Source: Sycobia sp. Sy_11
Taxonomy: Eukaryota; Arthropoda; Insecta; Hymenoptera; Epichrysomallidae
DNA: 64,000 bases
Direction of reading: 5' to 3'
NCBI GenBank assembly: GCA_018907035.1
Contig: JACCIC010000364.1
Span: 62,001 to 126,000 of the forward strand
A model generated the notes under the pieces. The model worked only from the letters and a program-made list of their open reading frames with translations. It was not told where the DNA came from and did no database searches. Both the position numbers and the translations under genes were made by a program. Positions 42,435-50,824 of this stretch are shown here, piece after piece; within the stretch, counting starts at the first letter, position 1; the number at the start of each line of letters is the position of its first letter.

Positions 42435-43662
42435 AGCAGAGGCATGCATAGCCCTACCTAATTATCATAGCTGTGCAATTTTCGATGAAAATTTAGTTGC
42501 CATTCAGCTTAAGAAAACAAGTGTAACAATCAAAAAGCCGATATACGTTGGGCTTTGTATCCTCGATCTATCAAAGACATTAGTGTATGATTTTCACTAC
42601 TCTTACATGAAACGTCGAGTGGGCGAAAAGTGTAAGCTTTTGTATACTGATACTGATAGCTTAATATATGAAGTAGAGGATATTGATATGTATCAAGTAA
42701 TGAAACAAGATATTCATAGATTTGATACTTCTGATTATGACGAAAATAATCAGTATGGTATTCCACGTCAAAATAAAAATGTTCCTGGACTCATGAAAGA
42801 TGAATGTAATGGAAAGATTATGATGGAATTTATCGATTTACGGAGTAAAATGTACAGTATTTTAGTAGATGGAGGAGGGATAGTGAAAAAAGCTAAAGGA
42901 ATAAAATCGAACGTTGTAAAAACATCAATCACGTTTGAAGATTATCGAAGATGTTTGGAAGATCTCGTGATTATACAGCGAGAGCAGTGTAACATTCGCT
43001 CAAAATTACACATAGTGCATACAGAAAAACAGAAAACAATTGCCCTCAGTCCATTTGATGATAAAAGATACTTATTGCCCAATACTACAGACACATTACC
43101 TTGGGGTCACTATAAAATCCTAGAAGAGCAAATGTCGCAAGCTGCCATTCAGGTTGAGAGGGAAATAATGGAAAGTAAAAGTCATCAAATAGAGAAGGGG
43201 AATGGTAATAAGAGGGGATACGACGAGACTAATGGAAGAGTAGCTCAAGTACATGCAGCTACTAAGGAAGAAGAGAGGGAGAATAAAATCACCAATGAGA
43301 TTCGAGTAACGGTAGATGTACACGCAGAACAAGAGAGGGGCGATAAAGCAACCAATGAATATCAATCTGCACGAGAGAGGATGACGCTTTATAGCAGTGA
43401 AGGTGAACCAATAAGCGTTGAGTATAATACATCGGATGAACTATTAGATGAATGGAATCCTAAAGAAATCTTGGAAATATTGGAAGGTGTAAGCTCAGTT
43501 GAAGTCGAGAGAAGGGATGTACTCCATGAGGCAATGGAAGGGGCAGAAATTGTGGTGGGGAATCAGCTATATGAACAGACTGAGGATGATGAAGAACTCA
43601 TTCGAGCAGTTGAACAGTTTGAGAATTGTCCTCCTTCTTCAAAGAAAAAAAAACTATTCTAG
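42337..43662 (+). CDS. Chimeric ORF: mariner tail plus C-terminal DNA polymerase B
   Basis: An open frame of 441 codons. Residues 1-33 are mariner transposase; from about residue 40 the sequence is the palm/thumb end of a protein-primed family B DNA polymerase as found in Polintons, with the catalytic YTDTDSLIY at 103-111 and the terminal LPWGHYKI near 255. About 180 residues beyond this form an acidic, Glu/Arg-rich extension ending in SSKKKKLF, a nuclear-localisation-like tail. The exonuclease and N-terminal polymerase parts are absent, so it cannot replicate DNA. The start at 42337 is a mariner codon, not the native start. Confidence 0.8.
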   Translation: MMRLSRALREKRPQYSDRHDKVILQNDNARPHGAEACIALPNYHSCAIFDENLVAIQLKKTSVTIKKPIYVGLCILDLSKTLVYDFHYSYMKRRVGEKCKLLYTDTDSLIYEVEDIDMYQVMKQDIHRFDTSDYDENNQYGIPRQNKNVPGLMKDECNGKIMMEFIDLRSKMYSILVDGGGIVKKAKGIKSNVVKTSITFEDYRRCLEDLVIIQREQCNIRSKLHIVHTEKQKTIALSPFDDKRYLLPNTTDTLPWGHYKILEEQMSQAAIQVEREIMESKSHQIEKGNGNKRGYDETNGRVAQVHAATKEEERENKITNEIRVTVDVHAEQERGDKATNEYQSARERMTLYSSEGEPISVEYNTSDELLDEWNPKEILEILEGVSSVEVERRDVLHEAMEGAEIVVGNQLYEQTEDDEELIRAVEQFENCPPSSKKKKLF

Positions 43663-43738
43663 TAAGGTAAGATTCATAGTTAATTTTCTCTTAGAAAAAA
43701 ATATGATAGAATTTATAAAATATTTCTTTTTTTTTAGA

Positions 43739-44044
43739 ATGGATTTAGCCACTCTGAATAAAATTTCGGAAAGCGACTTCTTGCCGAGGAAGAAATGTAC
43801 GGAATTGGAGAAAAATCATCAGTACATGGTGACTGCTCTAAAGCAAATCTCCACAAAATATGGTACGAAAGTAGTTGCGGAGATAGATGAAAACTTTCAA
43901 ATATTCTTACCGCAAAAGATATCGTCAGCCATATTAAAAGATGAAGAATTTTTCATAAATATAGCTAATAAAGCAAATAATCTTTGTTTATTTATAGAGT
44001 ATCGGGGTGGTAGTTGTTTTAAGTTTAATACTTCTACTTCTTAA
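43739..44044 (+). CDS. Small conserved-looking Polinton protein, 101 aa
   Basis: The ATG at 43739 directly follows a splice-acceptor-like tract (T-rich then AG at 43736-43737). The protein has a YMVTALKQISTKYGTKVVAE segment, then an IDENFQIFLPQKISSAI segment and LFIEYRGG near the end, a compact beta-rich pattern. I believe similar small proteins occur in insect virus-like elements but cannot name a family with certainty; a nucleic-acid-binding OB-like fold is a guess. It is convergent with integrase: its AATAAA (44053) and that of integrase on the other strand nearly overlap. Confidence 0.55.
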   Translation: MDLATLNKISESDFLPRKKCTELEKNHQYMVTALKQISTKYGTKVVAEIDENFQIFLPQKISSAILKDEEFFINIANKANNLCLFIEYRGGSCFKFNTSTS

Positions 44045-44052
44045 GTAATAAT

Positions 44053-44090
44053 AATAAAACACACTGTTTAATTTCTTTTTATTATTTATT
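44053..44090. terminator. Convergent poly(A) signals
   Basis: AATAAA on the plus strand (44053-44058) and AATAAA on the minus strand (plus-strand TTTATT at 44085-44090) lie 26 bp apart between the two convergent Polinton gene groups, a compact virus-like arrangement. Confidence 0.55.
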
Positions 44091-44225
44091 TGTCAAAAAT
44101 AAAAAACATGTATATCTTAATTATATAAATAAATATTATAATCATAATACAATGTCTTTCTTATTTACTTTGAAATTAGTGTCCTTACACCTATCCATGT
44201 ATGTTACTTATATTATATCTTGTAT

Positions 44226-45190
44226 TCAATTAATTTCTTTTTTATTTATCGAACTATTATGCTCACTATTTAATCCTAACCATTTAACATATACGCGGTT
44301 ACCACTCCGTTTTAGCACTTTTTCTACAAGATAAATTTCGGGATACTTCGTCTTTTGAATTTCAGTTTCATAAAAACCCCCAGATACAGGCTTATCGTAA
44401 TAATCTTTAACGTGATACGTTACTGGATCAGTTTTTACAATTCTTGATATTGTAAAAATTTCAGTAGACCAATTAGGTGTATAGCCTTTTTCAAAAATAT
44501 GTTTTATTTTACTTATTCGTACATTATCTCCGACATTGTATTTCGGTTTTTTCCTTGCTATGATCTCAATTGAAAAACGCTTCTTCACCTCCGTTTCGTT
44601 TTCTAGGCTTACATTTTCAGGCTCAATTCCTATTGTTCGATGTTTTCTTAAATTGTAAGCTTTCAGTAAATCTGGTAGGATACCTATCCATTTGTAGTTT
44701 CCTTGTTTGCTGAATTGTATCCACATTGCATTTTTTAAGGTTCTATTAAATCGTTCACAAATACTTGCATGAAGATTACTGTGTGAAGAGTATAGATTTA
44801 TCTTATACTTTTTCATGAGGTTTTGGAAGTGTGAATTGTAAAATTCTTTTCCTTGATCAGTTTGTAGATGTGATGGTACTCTTCCATGTTTCAATATCGT
44901 ATTCATAGCAAGAGTAACATCGTTACCATTCTTTGACTTTACTGGTTTAGCCCAAGCATACATCGAAAATAAATCTATAACAGTGAGTAAATAACGAAAC
45001 CCTTTATTCTCCTTAGAGTAGGGTATCATTTCTACAAGATCTACTTGCCAAGTTTCATCTATACCACGTATATCATATTTTCATTGCTTATATCTGCGAC
45101 GGCCAGGTTTGTGTAGCTCTTCAACCACTTTTTGTTTTATTTCCTGCTGACTTTGCCTTTGCTGATCTTGTCGGTGAATTTGTTTTCCTG
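44226..45190 (-). pseudogene. Polinton integrase with chromodomain
   Basis: A retroviral-type DDE integrase that inserts Polinton DNA. Core landmarks: first Asp in WQVDLVEM (about 45050), second in LQTDQGKEFYN (about 44860) and Glu in ICERFNRTLK (about 44755). A basic segment (VGDNVRISKIKHIF) and a C-terminal chromodomain-like region (IYLVEKVLKRSGNRVYVKWLGL) end the protein. There is an in-frame TGA at about 45082 in the HKPGRRRYKQ region, and the frame opens only at about 45190 with no ATG, so the N-terminal zinc-binding part is missing. The 5' end overlaps the fibre-like gene. Confidence 0.85.
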
Positions 45191-45594
45191 TTAATATCTA
45201 TTATAATAGCATTCAAATTCGAAACCGATTTTGTCATAGTATCATTTAAACGAGTATGTGAGTCACTAAGTGTTTTCAGTTTTGAAAACTTTCTTCCAAT
45301 TTAAATCGATTTTCATTATTTGTATAATATTTTTGATAAAGATTTTTTTTGATATAGAAGATTTATTTTTGATAAAGAAATTTTGGAAAATACAGTATTT
45401 AGTTCCTTCTGCAAGATTACATGTAACGTTTTTACACAAACTGCATCAGTACTTTCAATAGCTTCACCAACATTACAAAGACGTTTATTTTCTATATCAA
45501 AATTGCCATCTGTTGTGAAATTGTATCCAACGCCTGGAGGACCTCGACTCCCTTTCGAGTCTCTCAAATTTCTTCCAAACAAGTCGAGACTCAT
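45121..45594 (-). pseudogene. Tail-fibre-like Polinton protein (broken)
   Basis: Starts at ATG 45594, 9 nt after a TCAGT initiator. The N-terminal 50 residues contain GPPGVGYNF, TDGNFDIENKRLCNVG and ESTDAV, the pattern of phage tail-fibre/spike shafts in which a glycine-rich strand is followed by N-K-R-L..V..P..DAV. The first frame stops at 45316; the sequence then continues in other frames (about 45310-45270, then LKTLSDSHTRLND.. to a basic Ser/Lys tail ending in TGA at 45121), so one stop and one or more frameshifts interrupt it. A virion-surface role is inferred from the motif only. Confidence 0.6.
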
Positions 45595-45600
45595 GATGAT

Positions 45601-45633
45601 ACTGATTGAAGAATAGACGAATGTGTATTAATA
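45601..45633 (-). promoter_or_regulatory. Candidate promoter of fibre-like gene
   Basis: Minus-strand TATTAATA about 30 bp upstream of TCAGT (plus-strand ACTGA 45601-45605), with the ATG following within 9-10 nt. Confidence 0.5.
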
Positions 45634-46503
45634 TATATATCCTATTTCACGCAGTTCTTTAATAATTGAATGGATTTCATTGATATGATTGTTATTTCCA
45701 GCTGATTGTTCGGCAATTAGTAATCGTAGTCTCTCAACAAGCTCATTCGGATTATCCCAGTACACTAACTCTATTGAAGAATCTTTCTTTGCTATTTTAT
45801 ATTTAGGTAGGTGAGCTCCCCCTCTTTTTTTTGTATGACTGGTGCGAAACATTGGTGCAATGATGTTGAAATATTTTTTACTCTTCGATGAGCGTATAGA
45901 TTCATCTTTACTATGTTTTTTCCGGTGAGCACTTGTTGCTTCTAGAATACTGCGATAATTTTCACGATCTGCTGTACTTATTAATGTGTCGTCTGGTTCT
46001 TTTTTAATAAGTAGCTCTATTAGTCCATTACTTTTAGGATAAGTTAAATCTTTCACTTTTATTTTATTATCATCAAATATAATTTCAGAATCGCCAAGCA
46101 TGTATATACCTCCAATATTTCTTACTCCATATATGTTATCCAATTTACTGCGGCTTTGATCTAAAATATTAGATTTAACATTGTCTTCATGCATAGATTT
46201 GAATGTCGAATTCATCATTGAGTTATCTAATGAGGCAGAATCATCATCGGAATCATAATCATTCATGGAAGCTGAGCGAATATTATTGTCTATCATAAAA
46301 CTCAACTTTTTTCGGGATCTAGTCGGTTTTCTAATGCTCTGATCATTCGAAATGAAATTAGAAGACTGTACACTATTTGATTCAACAAGCTTTTCAAGTG
46401 GTGTAATGACAGGTTTCAATGTATCTTCTACAACTTTTTCAAGATTCTCTCTTTCTTGTTTCAATAGTGCAGATTTCCTTTTAATAGCTTTACGAGCTTG
46501 CAT
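45628..46503 (-). CDS. Conserved Polinton protein of unknown function (DUF8207-like)
   Basis: A 291-codon frame; I prefer the ATG at 46503. N-terminus: charged coiled-coil-like helix (residues 1-45). Middle: Ser/Asp-rich. The C-terminal 170 residues carry the recognisable domain: YGVRNIGGIYMLGDSEI, LIELLIKKEPDD, KKYFNIIAPMF, then VYWDNPNELVERLRLLIAEQ and NEIHSIIKELREIGYIY. From memory this is the DUF8207-type protein widespread in insect Polintons; its role is unknown. It sits between ATPase and the fibre-like gene on the same strand and has its own TATA/TCAGT pair. The frame is intact. Confidence 0.7.
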   Translation of the reverse strand: MQARKAIKRKSALLKQERENLEKVVEDTLKPVITPLEKLVESNSVQSSNFISNDQSIRKPTRSRKKLSFMIDNNIRSASMNDYDSDDDSASLDNSMMNSTFKSMHEDNVKSNILDQSRSKLDNIYGVRNIGGIYMLGDSEIIFDDNKIKVKDLTYPKSNGLIELLIKKEPDDTLISTADRENYRSILEATSAHRKKHSKDESIRSSKSKKYFNIIAPMFRTSHTKKRGGAHLPKYKIAKKDSSIELVYWDNPNELVERLRLLIAEQSAGNNNHINEIHSIIKELREIGYIY

Positions 46504-46571
46504 CAACTCGCTAAGAATACTCTTTTCTTTCTCAATGTCCGAAATGGTGTCGTGTTGCTGTGTAAAATTGA

Positions 46572-46607
46572 ACTGAGTGATTAAAATTTTTTTAATTTCT
46601 TTTTATT
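46572..46607 (-). promoter_or_regulatory. Candidate promoter of the DUF8207-like gene
   Basis: Minus-strand ATAAAAAG (T at 46605) and TCAGTT with its A at 46574, spacing 31 bp. It overlaps the 3' end of the ATPase gene. Confidence 0.6.
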
Positions 46608-47284
46608 GCAAAACAGTCAAAACCTTTTCTGTATCTACCAGCATCCATCGTTCAATCTTTATCAATAACAGCAAATCCATATTTATCATTTTTTCAGCAT
46701 TCAGAAGAAAAATTACGAAACTCGTTGAAAGAGAGATCAGTATTGACATGGTCATCATAAATATGTTTTAAATTCACATCATCTTGTCGATAAATTACTA
46801 ACGTATTAATATTATCTCTAATAAGATGTTTTGGTATATGAGCGTATGACTGACATAGGTAGAAGCAGTCTACACTTTTATGTCTCCCCATACAGAAAAA
46901 TGCTCTGACGTTATCTTCCTTCTCGCACGCTACATCATCAAAAATTATAATTGAATTGGGCAATGCTTCATCTGGTGATATTACAGATTCATGTTCACTA
47001 AACGGGAAATATGAGATGCCTTCGACTGGTTCTATGACTTTTTTGAGAAATTAATACTTTGGTTGATTTAACGATTTTGAATAAACATACACATTCTCGA
47101 GTCTAAGACCATTGGGATGAGTGATTAAAGCTAATAAGCTATTTGTTTTTCCGCAGTTTGATGGAGCGCAGAATACTGCTCGTATACTATCTGGTAGCAA
47201 TTCTCCGTGTCGCTTCCTTCTTTTTTCCTTTCCAAAATCAAAGTTAGCGACAGGGAGTTTCACGTTCTGCTCAGTGAAATCCAT
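46592..47284 (-). pseudogene. Polinton packaging ATPase (FtsK/HerA type)
   Basis: The genome-packaging ATPase of the virus-like set. Walker A is APSNCGKTN (about 47155-47180) and Walker B is NSIIIFDDVACEKED (about 46920-46960); the C-terminus ends RYRKGFDCFAIK near 46600. In-frame stops occur at about 47051 (TAA), 46694 (TGA) and near 46647 (TGA), all without a frameshift, so decay is by point mutation. The start ATG at 47284 lies 33 nt downstream of the minus-strand TCAGT of the divergent promoter. Confidence 0.85.
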
Positions 47285-47314
47285 GTTGATATGACAAAGT
47301 CTAGTTTATCATTA

Positions 47315-47362
47315 ACTGAAGTAAATATATAAATGTTAATTTTATATTTTCGATCATCAGTT
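47315..47362. promoter_or_regulatory. Divergent promoter between ATPase and capsid genes
   Basis: Plus strand: TATAAA at 47328 and TCAGTT with A at 47359 (31 bp). Minus strand: TATAAAA with T at 47346 and TCAGTT with A at 47317 (29 bp). The two promoters interlock within 48 bp, each TATA box lying between the two initiators. Confidence 0.7.
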
Positions 47363-47380
47363 ATAATTCGACTGCCAAAG

Positions 47381-48199
47381 ATGATTGAGCATAAAACTCG
47401 GAAGCATTAAAAAAAGGAAGGACGTGGATTGCTCGATAGCGTAATCAACAATTTACCTATCGAAATGCATCTTCCTGGTTATCAATACTGTGGCCCCGGA
47501 ACTAAATTAACAAAGCGATTAAAAAGGGGTGATCCGGGAATAAATGAACTAGATAGGGCATGTAAAGAACATGACATTGAGTACTCTAATTAAAACAGTA
47601 ATCGTAAAGTGGCTGACATAAAGCTTGCTAATAAAGCTTGGCAACTGATTAAAGCTAAAGATGCCAGTCTTGCGGAGAAAGCGTCAGCTCTAGCGGTTGC
47701 TAGTGCTATGAAATTAAAGGCAAAAACTGGAATGGGGCTGAAATTCAACAAATTGGTGACAGCAGCGAAAAAATTATTGAAATCAGGTAAAATTTCGCGC
47801 AAAGTCATACAGTTCACCTTAAAAGGTGCTCGTCAAGCTCTTAAGAATAGTGGTTGTAAGAAAAGAGTTCTCATTCCACGTGTGATACCCCTTCCGTCTA
47901 AAATTGGCGGAGTTCTTCCTTTCCTTATTCCACTGTTCGCAGGACTAAGTGCAACTGGTGCTTTAGCCGGAGGTGCTGCTGGAATAGCTAAAGCAGTAAA
48001 TGATGCTAAAGCTGCGCAGAAAGATTATCAAGAAAGTAAGCGACATAATAAGACGATGGAAGCTATTGCTTTAGGTAAAGGTCTCTATCTGAAGCCATAT
48101 AAACGTGGAATGGGATTATTTCTCAAACCGCATGTCGGACACGGTCTAACTAAAAGAAAAAAAAAAACTTCAATTTACTTTTGCCGAATCGTCCACTAA
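47381..48199 (+). pseudogene. Minor capsid protein with phospholipase A2 domain
   Basis: ATG 47381. The N-terminal part is a parvovirus-type phospholipase A2: a YCGPGT calcium-loop motif and the catalytic ACKEHDIEY His-Asp (about 47565-47590), an activity used elsewhere to breach endosomal membranes. The remainder is basic and Ala/Gly-rich with a hydrophobic segment (FLIPLFAGLSATGALAGGAA) and a Gly/Leu/Lys tail, resembling adenovirus-like minor capsid proteins. Two in-frame TAA stops (about 47408 and 47591) disable it without a frameshift. The last codons overlap the protease frame at 48181. Confidence 0.75.
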
Positions 48200-48537
48200 C
48201 AAACTTTGATCTTATAAAATATGCACATATATTACAAATTCCACATTTTCGAGGTGTTTACATGAGAAATAGCCTTCCTCGTAATGGACCATGGAATAAC
48301 GAATCTGCCATTGTTAATCTCGATGATTCGCAAAATAAAGGTACCCATTGGGTCAGTTATCGAAAGAGAGGATCTGACGTCACCTACTTTGATAGCTTTG
48401 GTGACCTCAAACCTCCCATAGATCTTATGAAATATTTCAATGTGAAAGAAGTGAAATACAACTATACAAGATATCAGAATTTTGACTCATTCATTTGCGG
48501 TAATCTTTGTCTTCGTTTCTTGACTGAAAATTTATAA
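48181..48537 (+). CDS. Adenain-type cysteine protease (PRO)
   Basis: A 118-codon frame matching the Polinton/adenovirus maturation protease. Catalytic His56 in GTHWVSY, Asp71 in YFDSFG, and Cys106 (or 110) in FICGNLC give the H-D-C order. It would process capsid precursor proteins. No ATG: the frame opens from the preceding gene near an A10 run (48160-48170), and the listed start is TTG. Either the true start is upstream in the overlap or a frameshift in the A run separated it from its start. No internal stop. Confidence 0.8.
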   Translation: MPNRPLTNFDLIKYAHILQIPHFRGVYMRNSLPRNGPWNNESAIVNLDDSQNKGTHWVSYRKRGSDVTYFDSFGDLKPPIDLMKYFNVKEVKYNYTRYQNFDSFICGNLCLRFLTENL

Positions 48538-48551
48538 AAAGAATTTGTCAG

Positions 48552-48582
48552 ATAAAATTTGATCATTTTTGCTCAATCAGTC
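48552..48582 (+). promoter_or_regulatory. Candidate promoter of penton gene
   Basis: GATAAAA at 48551-48557 and TCAGTC at 48577-48582, whose last base touches the ATG at 48583. The spacing of 26 bp is short; a better TATAAAAAG lies further upstream at about 48533. Confidence 0.4.
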
Positions 48583-49269
48583 ATGGAAGATAGTTTCACT
48601 TTGACTCTTTCAGGAAAATCTTCTGTCTTAGAAGCCCAATACTTTCCATCCATTGAACTAACAAAGCATAAAAATCATGTTTTAGGTTTAGTTGAAATTT
48701 TAACCTTTAATTCAATTCCAAATATTGACAATAAAAATAATCAACTTCATTTAAAAGGAGAAATTATTACTATCCCCATTGGTAGTTACAAGATTGATGA
48801 TATAAATCAATTTTTATCTAATACATTGAAATCAAAAGGAATTGAATTTTCCTTGAAAGCTAACAATAATACATTTAAAAGTGAAATTAAGTGCAGTGTT
48901 TCGTTAGACCTTAAACCTCAAAATTCAATTGGTCGAGTGCTGGGTTTTACTCCTCGTACTCTCAAAGAAAATATAGAACATCGTTCTGATTTACCAGTTA
49001 AAATATTGAAAATCAATGCACTCAGAGTCGAGTGTAACATTACTGCAGGAGCTTTCATTAACAACCAAAAAGTTCATACTATTCATGAATTCTTTCCCAG
49101 TGTTCCTCCAGGATATAAAATCATAGAAATTCCATCACATGTTATATATCTACCACTTAGTGTTAAGTGCATAGATAATATACAAGTTCGAATTGTCGAT
49201 CAGGACGGCAATCTAGTTAATTTTCGAGAAGAGGAAATCAGTGTTAGACTTCATATCAAATCTATATAA
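48583..49269 (+). CDS. Polinton penton (minor capsid, single jelly-roll)
   Basis: I place the start at ATG 48583 rather than the upstream 48559 because TCAGTC directly precedes it. 228 codons. Recognisable by LTLSGKSSVLEAQYFPSIEL at the start, VLGLVEILTFNSIPNID, IPIGSYKIDDINQFL, SIGRVLGF, AFINNQKVHTIHEFFPSVPP and RIVDQDGNLVNF near the end. This is the vertex protein of the predicted icosahedral capsid, paired with the double-jelly-roll major capsid protein downstream. The frame is intact. Its TAA overlaps the next ATG (ATAATG). Confidence 0.85.
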   Translation: MEDSFTLTLSGKSSVLEAQYFPSIELTKHKNHVLGLVEILTFNSIPNIDNKNNQLHLKGEIITIPIGSYKIDDINQFLSNTLKSKGIEFSLKANNNTFKSEIKCSVSLDLKPQNSIGRVLGFTPRTLKENIEHRSDLPVKILKINALRVECNITAGAFINNQKVHTIHEFFPSVPPGYKIIEIPSHVIYLPLSVKCIDNIQVRIVDQDGNLVNFREEEISVRLHIKSI

Positions 49270-49424
49270 TGGGGATTGTTTATAATTCTAGCACACATAT
49301 AAGTACTCCATCATGGCAATCGGCAATCAGTCGATTGAAGAGTTTGAAACCGTTAACACTGAAGAACATTCAGTTCCTACAAAGTCTAGGTCTAAAAGTT
49401 CGTGGAAAAAAATTAGCTATATAA
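49269..49424 (+). CDS. 51-aa small Polinton ORF
   Basis: Starts at ATG 49269, overlapping the penton stop by one base. The peptide is basic (ISRLKSLKPLTLKNIQFLQS, then LGLKVRGKK). Its place between penton and major capsid, exact stop-start overlap and basic C-terminus suggest a real small virion or DNA-condensing protein, but no family is certain. The promoter for the major capsid gene lies inside it. Confidence 0.5.
   Translation: MGIVYNSSTHISTPSWQSAISRLKSLKPLTLKNIQFLQSLGLKVRGKKLAI
49298..49332 (+). promoter_or_regulatory. Candidate promoter of major capsid gene
   Basis: TATAAG at 49298 and TCAGTC with A at 49329, spacing 31 bp, 117 bp before the capsid ATG. Confidence 0.55.
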
Positions 49425-49445
49425 TTTACTGCTGCTTTCTGAAAA

Positions 49446-50687
49446 ATGGACGAAATACTAAAAATTCAATCAGGTGTCGCATTCGATGAGTCAATTGCTC
49501 ATTAGAAAATCCACGCACATCAATCATACACATCACTAAACTTTGATCATAATGATGAAATTCGCATTTCCATCCAACACCAAGATCTGTGTCTTCTACC
49601 ATCACGTAGTTCTATCCATATCTATGGAACATTACAAAACACTGCTGGAAATGCTCCAACTAAATCTAGATTCGTCAACAATGGTATTTGTCACCTTTTT
49701 GATGAAATTCGCTACGAAATTAATGGCGTTGAGATAGACAAAAGTAAAAATGTTGGATTGAGTATTGTCATGAAAGGATGGGCTTCGTTCAATACCAACG
49801 AGACGCTCATGCTTGAAAATGCAGGCTGGATTGGCAATGAAGAAACAACGAAATCATTGATAGATAGGCATGGAAACTTTGACGTTTCTATTCCTCTAGG
49901 TATGATTTTGGGCTTCGCAGAAGATTACAGAAAAATTGTAATTAACATGAAACATGAACTCATTCTGGTAAGATCAAGATCTGACCTGAATGCCATAATC
50001 CAGGAAGGTAGTATAGTTAGTAATAATACTACATATGAAGAATATAACATAAAAATAACAAAAATAGAATGGTTAATGCCTTATGTCATTGCTTCTGATA
50101 AACAAAAAATCCAACTTTTAAATTTCATTGGCAAGGATAAACCTATCCCAATGTGTTATCGTTCATGGGAACTATTTGAATATCCTGTTCTGCCAAGCGC
50201 CAATAAGCATGTGTGGACAGTCAAAACTTCCAATCAATTGGAGAAACCACGTTATGTGATTCTCGGCTTACAGACAAAAAAAAAATATCAAGCATCCGCA
50301 AACGCCAGTCGTTTTGATCATTGCAATATTACTAACGTGAGACTTTTTTTGAATTCTCAATATTATCCATACAATAAATTAAACCTTGACATATCTAATA
50401 ATCAATATGCAATACTTTATGATATGTATGCAAATTTCCAAAAAACATACTATAGAAGTGAACCTCAACCACTGCTTTCAAAGAAACAGTTTCTCGATAA
50501 TGAACCTCTCATAGTGATTGATTGCTCACGACAAAATGAATCTCTAAAGAGCGCTCCTGTAGATGTACGTTTAGAATTTGAGGCTAAAGAGAACTTTCCA
50601 GCCAATACTACAGCTTATTGCTTGATCTTGCACGATCGCATAGTTCAGTATAATCCCATCAGTGGAGATGTAAGAAAGGTTATTTAA
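49446..50687 (+). pseudogene. Polinton major capsid protein (double jelly-roll)
   Basis: ATG 49446; 413 codons with one in-frame TAG at about codon 20 (49503-49505), the only visible lesion. Recognised by DEILKIQSGVAFDESI, LFDEIRYEINGVEID, DRHGNFDVSIPLGMILGF, ITKIEWLMPYV, NSQYYPYNKLNLD and the end AYCLILHDRIVQYN..SGDVRKVI. This is the predicted hexon-type building block of the Polinton particle. The rest of the frame is open, implying recent inactivation. Last gene before the right terminal repeat. Confidence 0.85.
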
Positions 50688-50824
50688 ATATTGCTTAATT
50701 CAAAGAAGAAGAAAAATGAAAAAAAATAAAAAAAAGTAGTTGACTTTGCTATAGGCATCACGGCACATAAAGGCATTCTACTATACCTAAAGTCTACTCA
50801 CCTGTCAAGTGTGACATGCACCTC

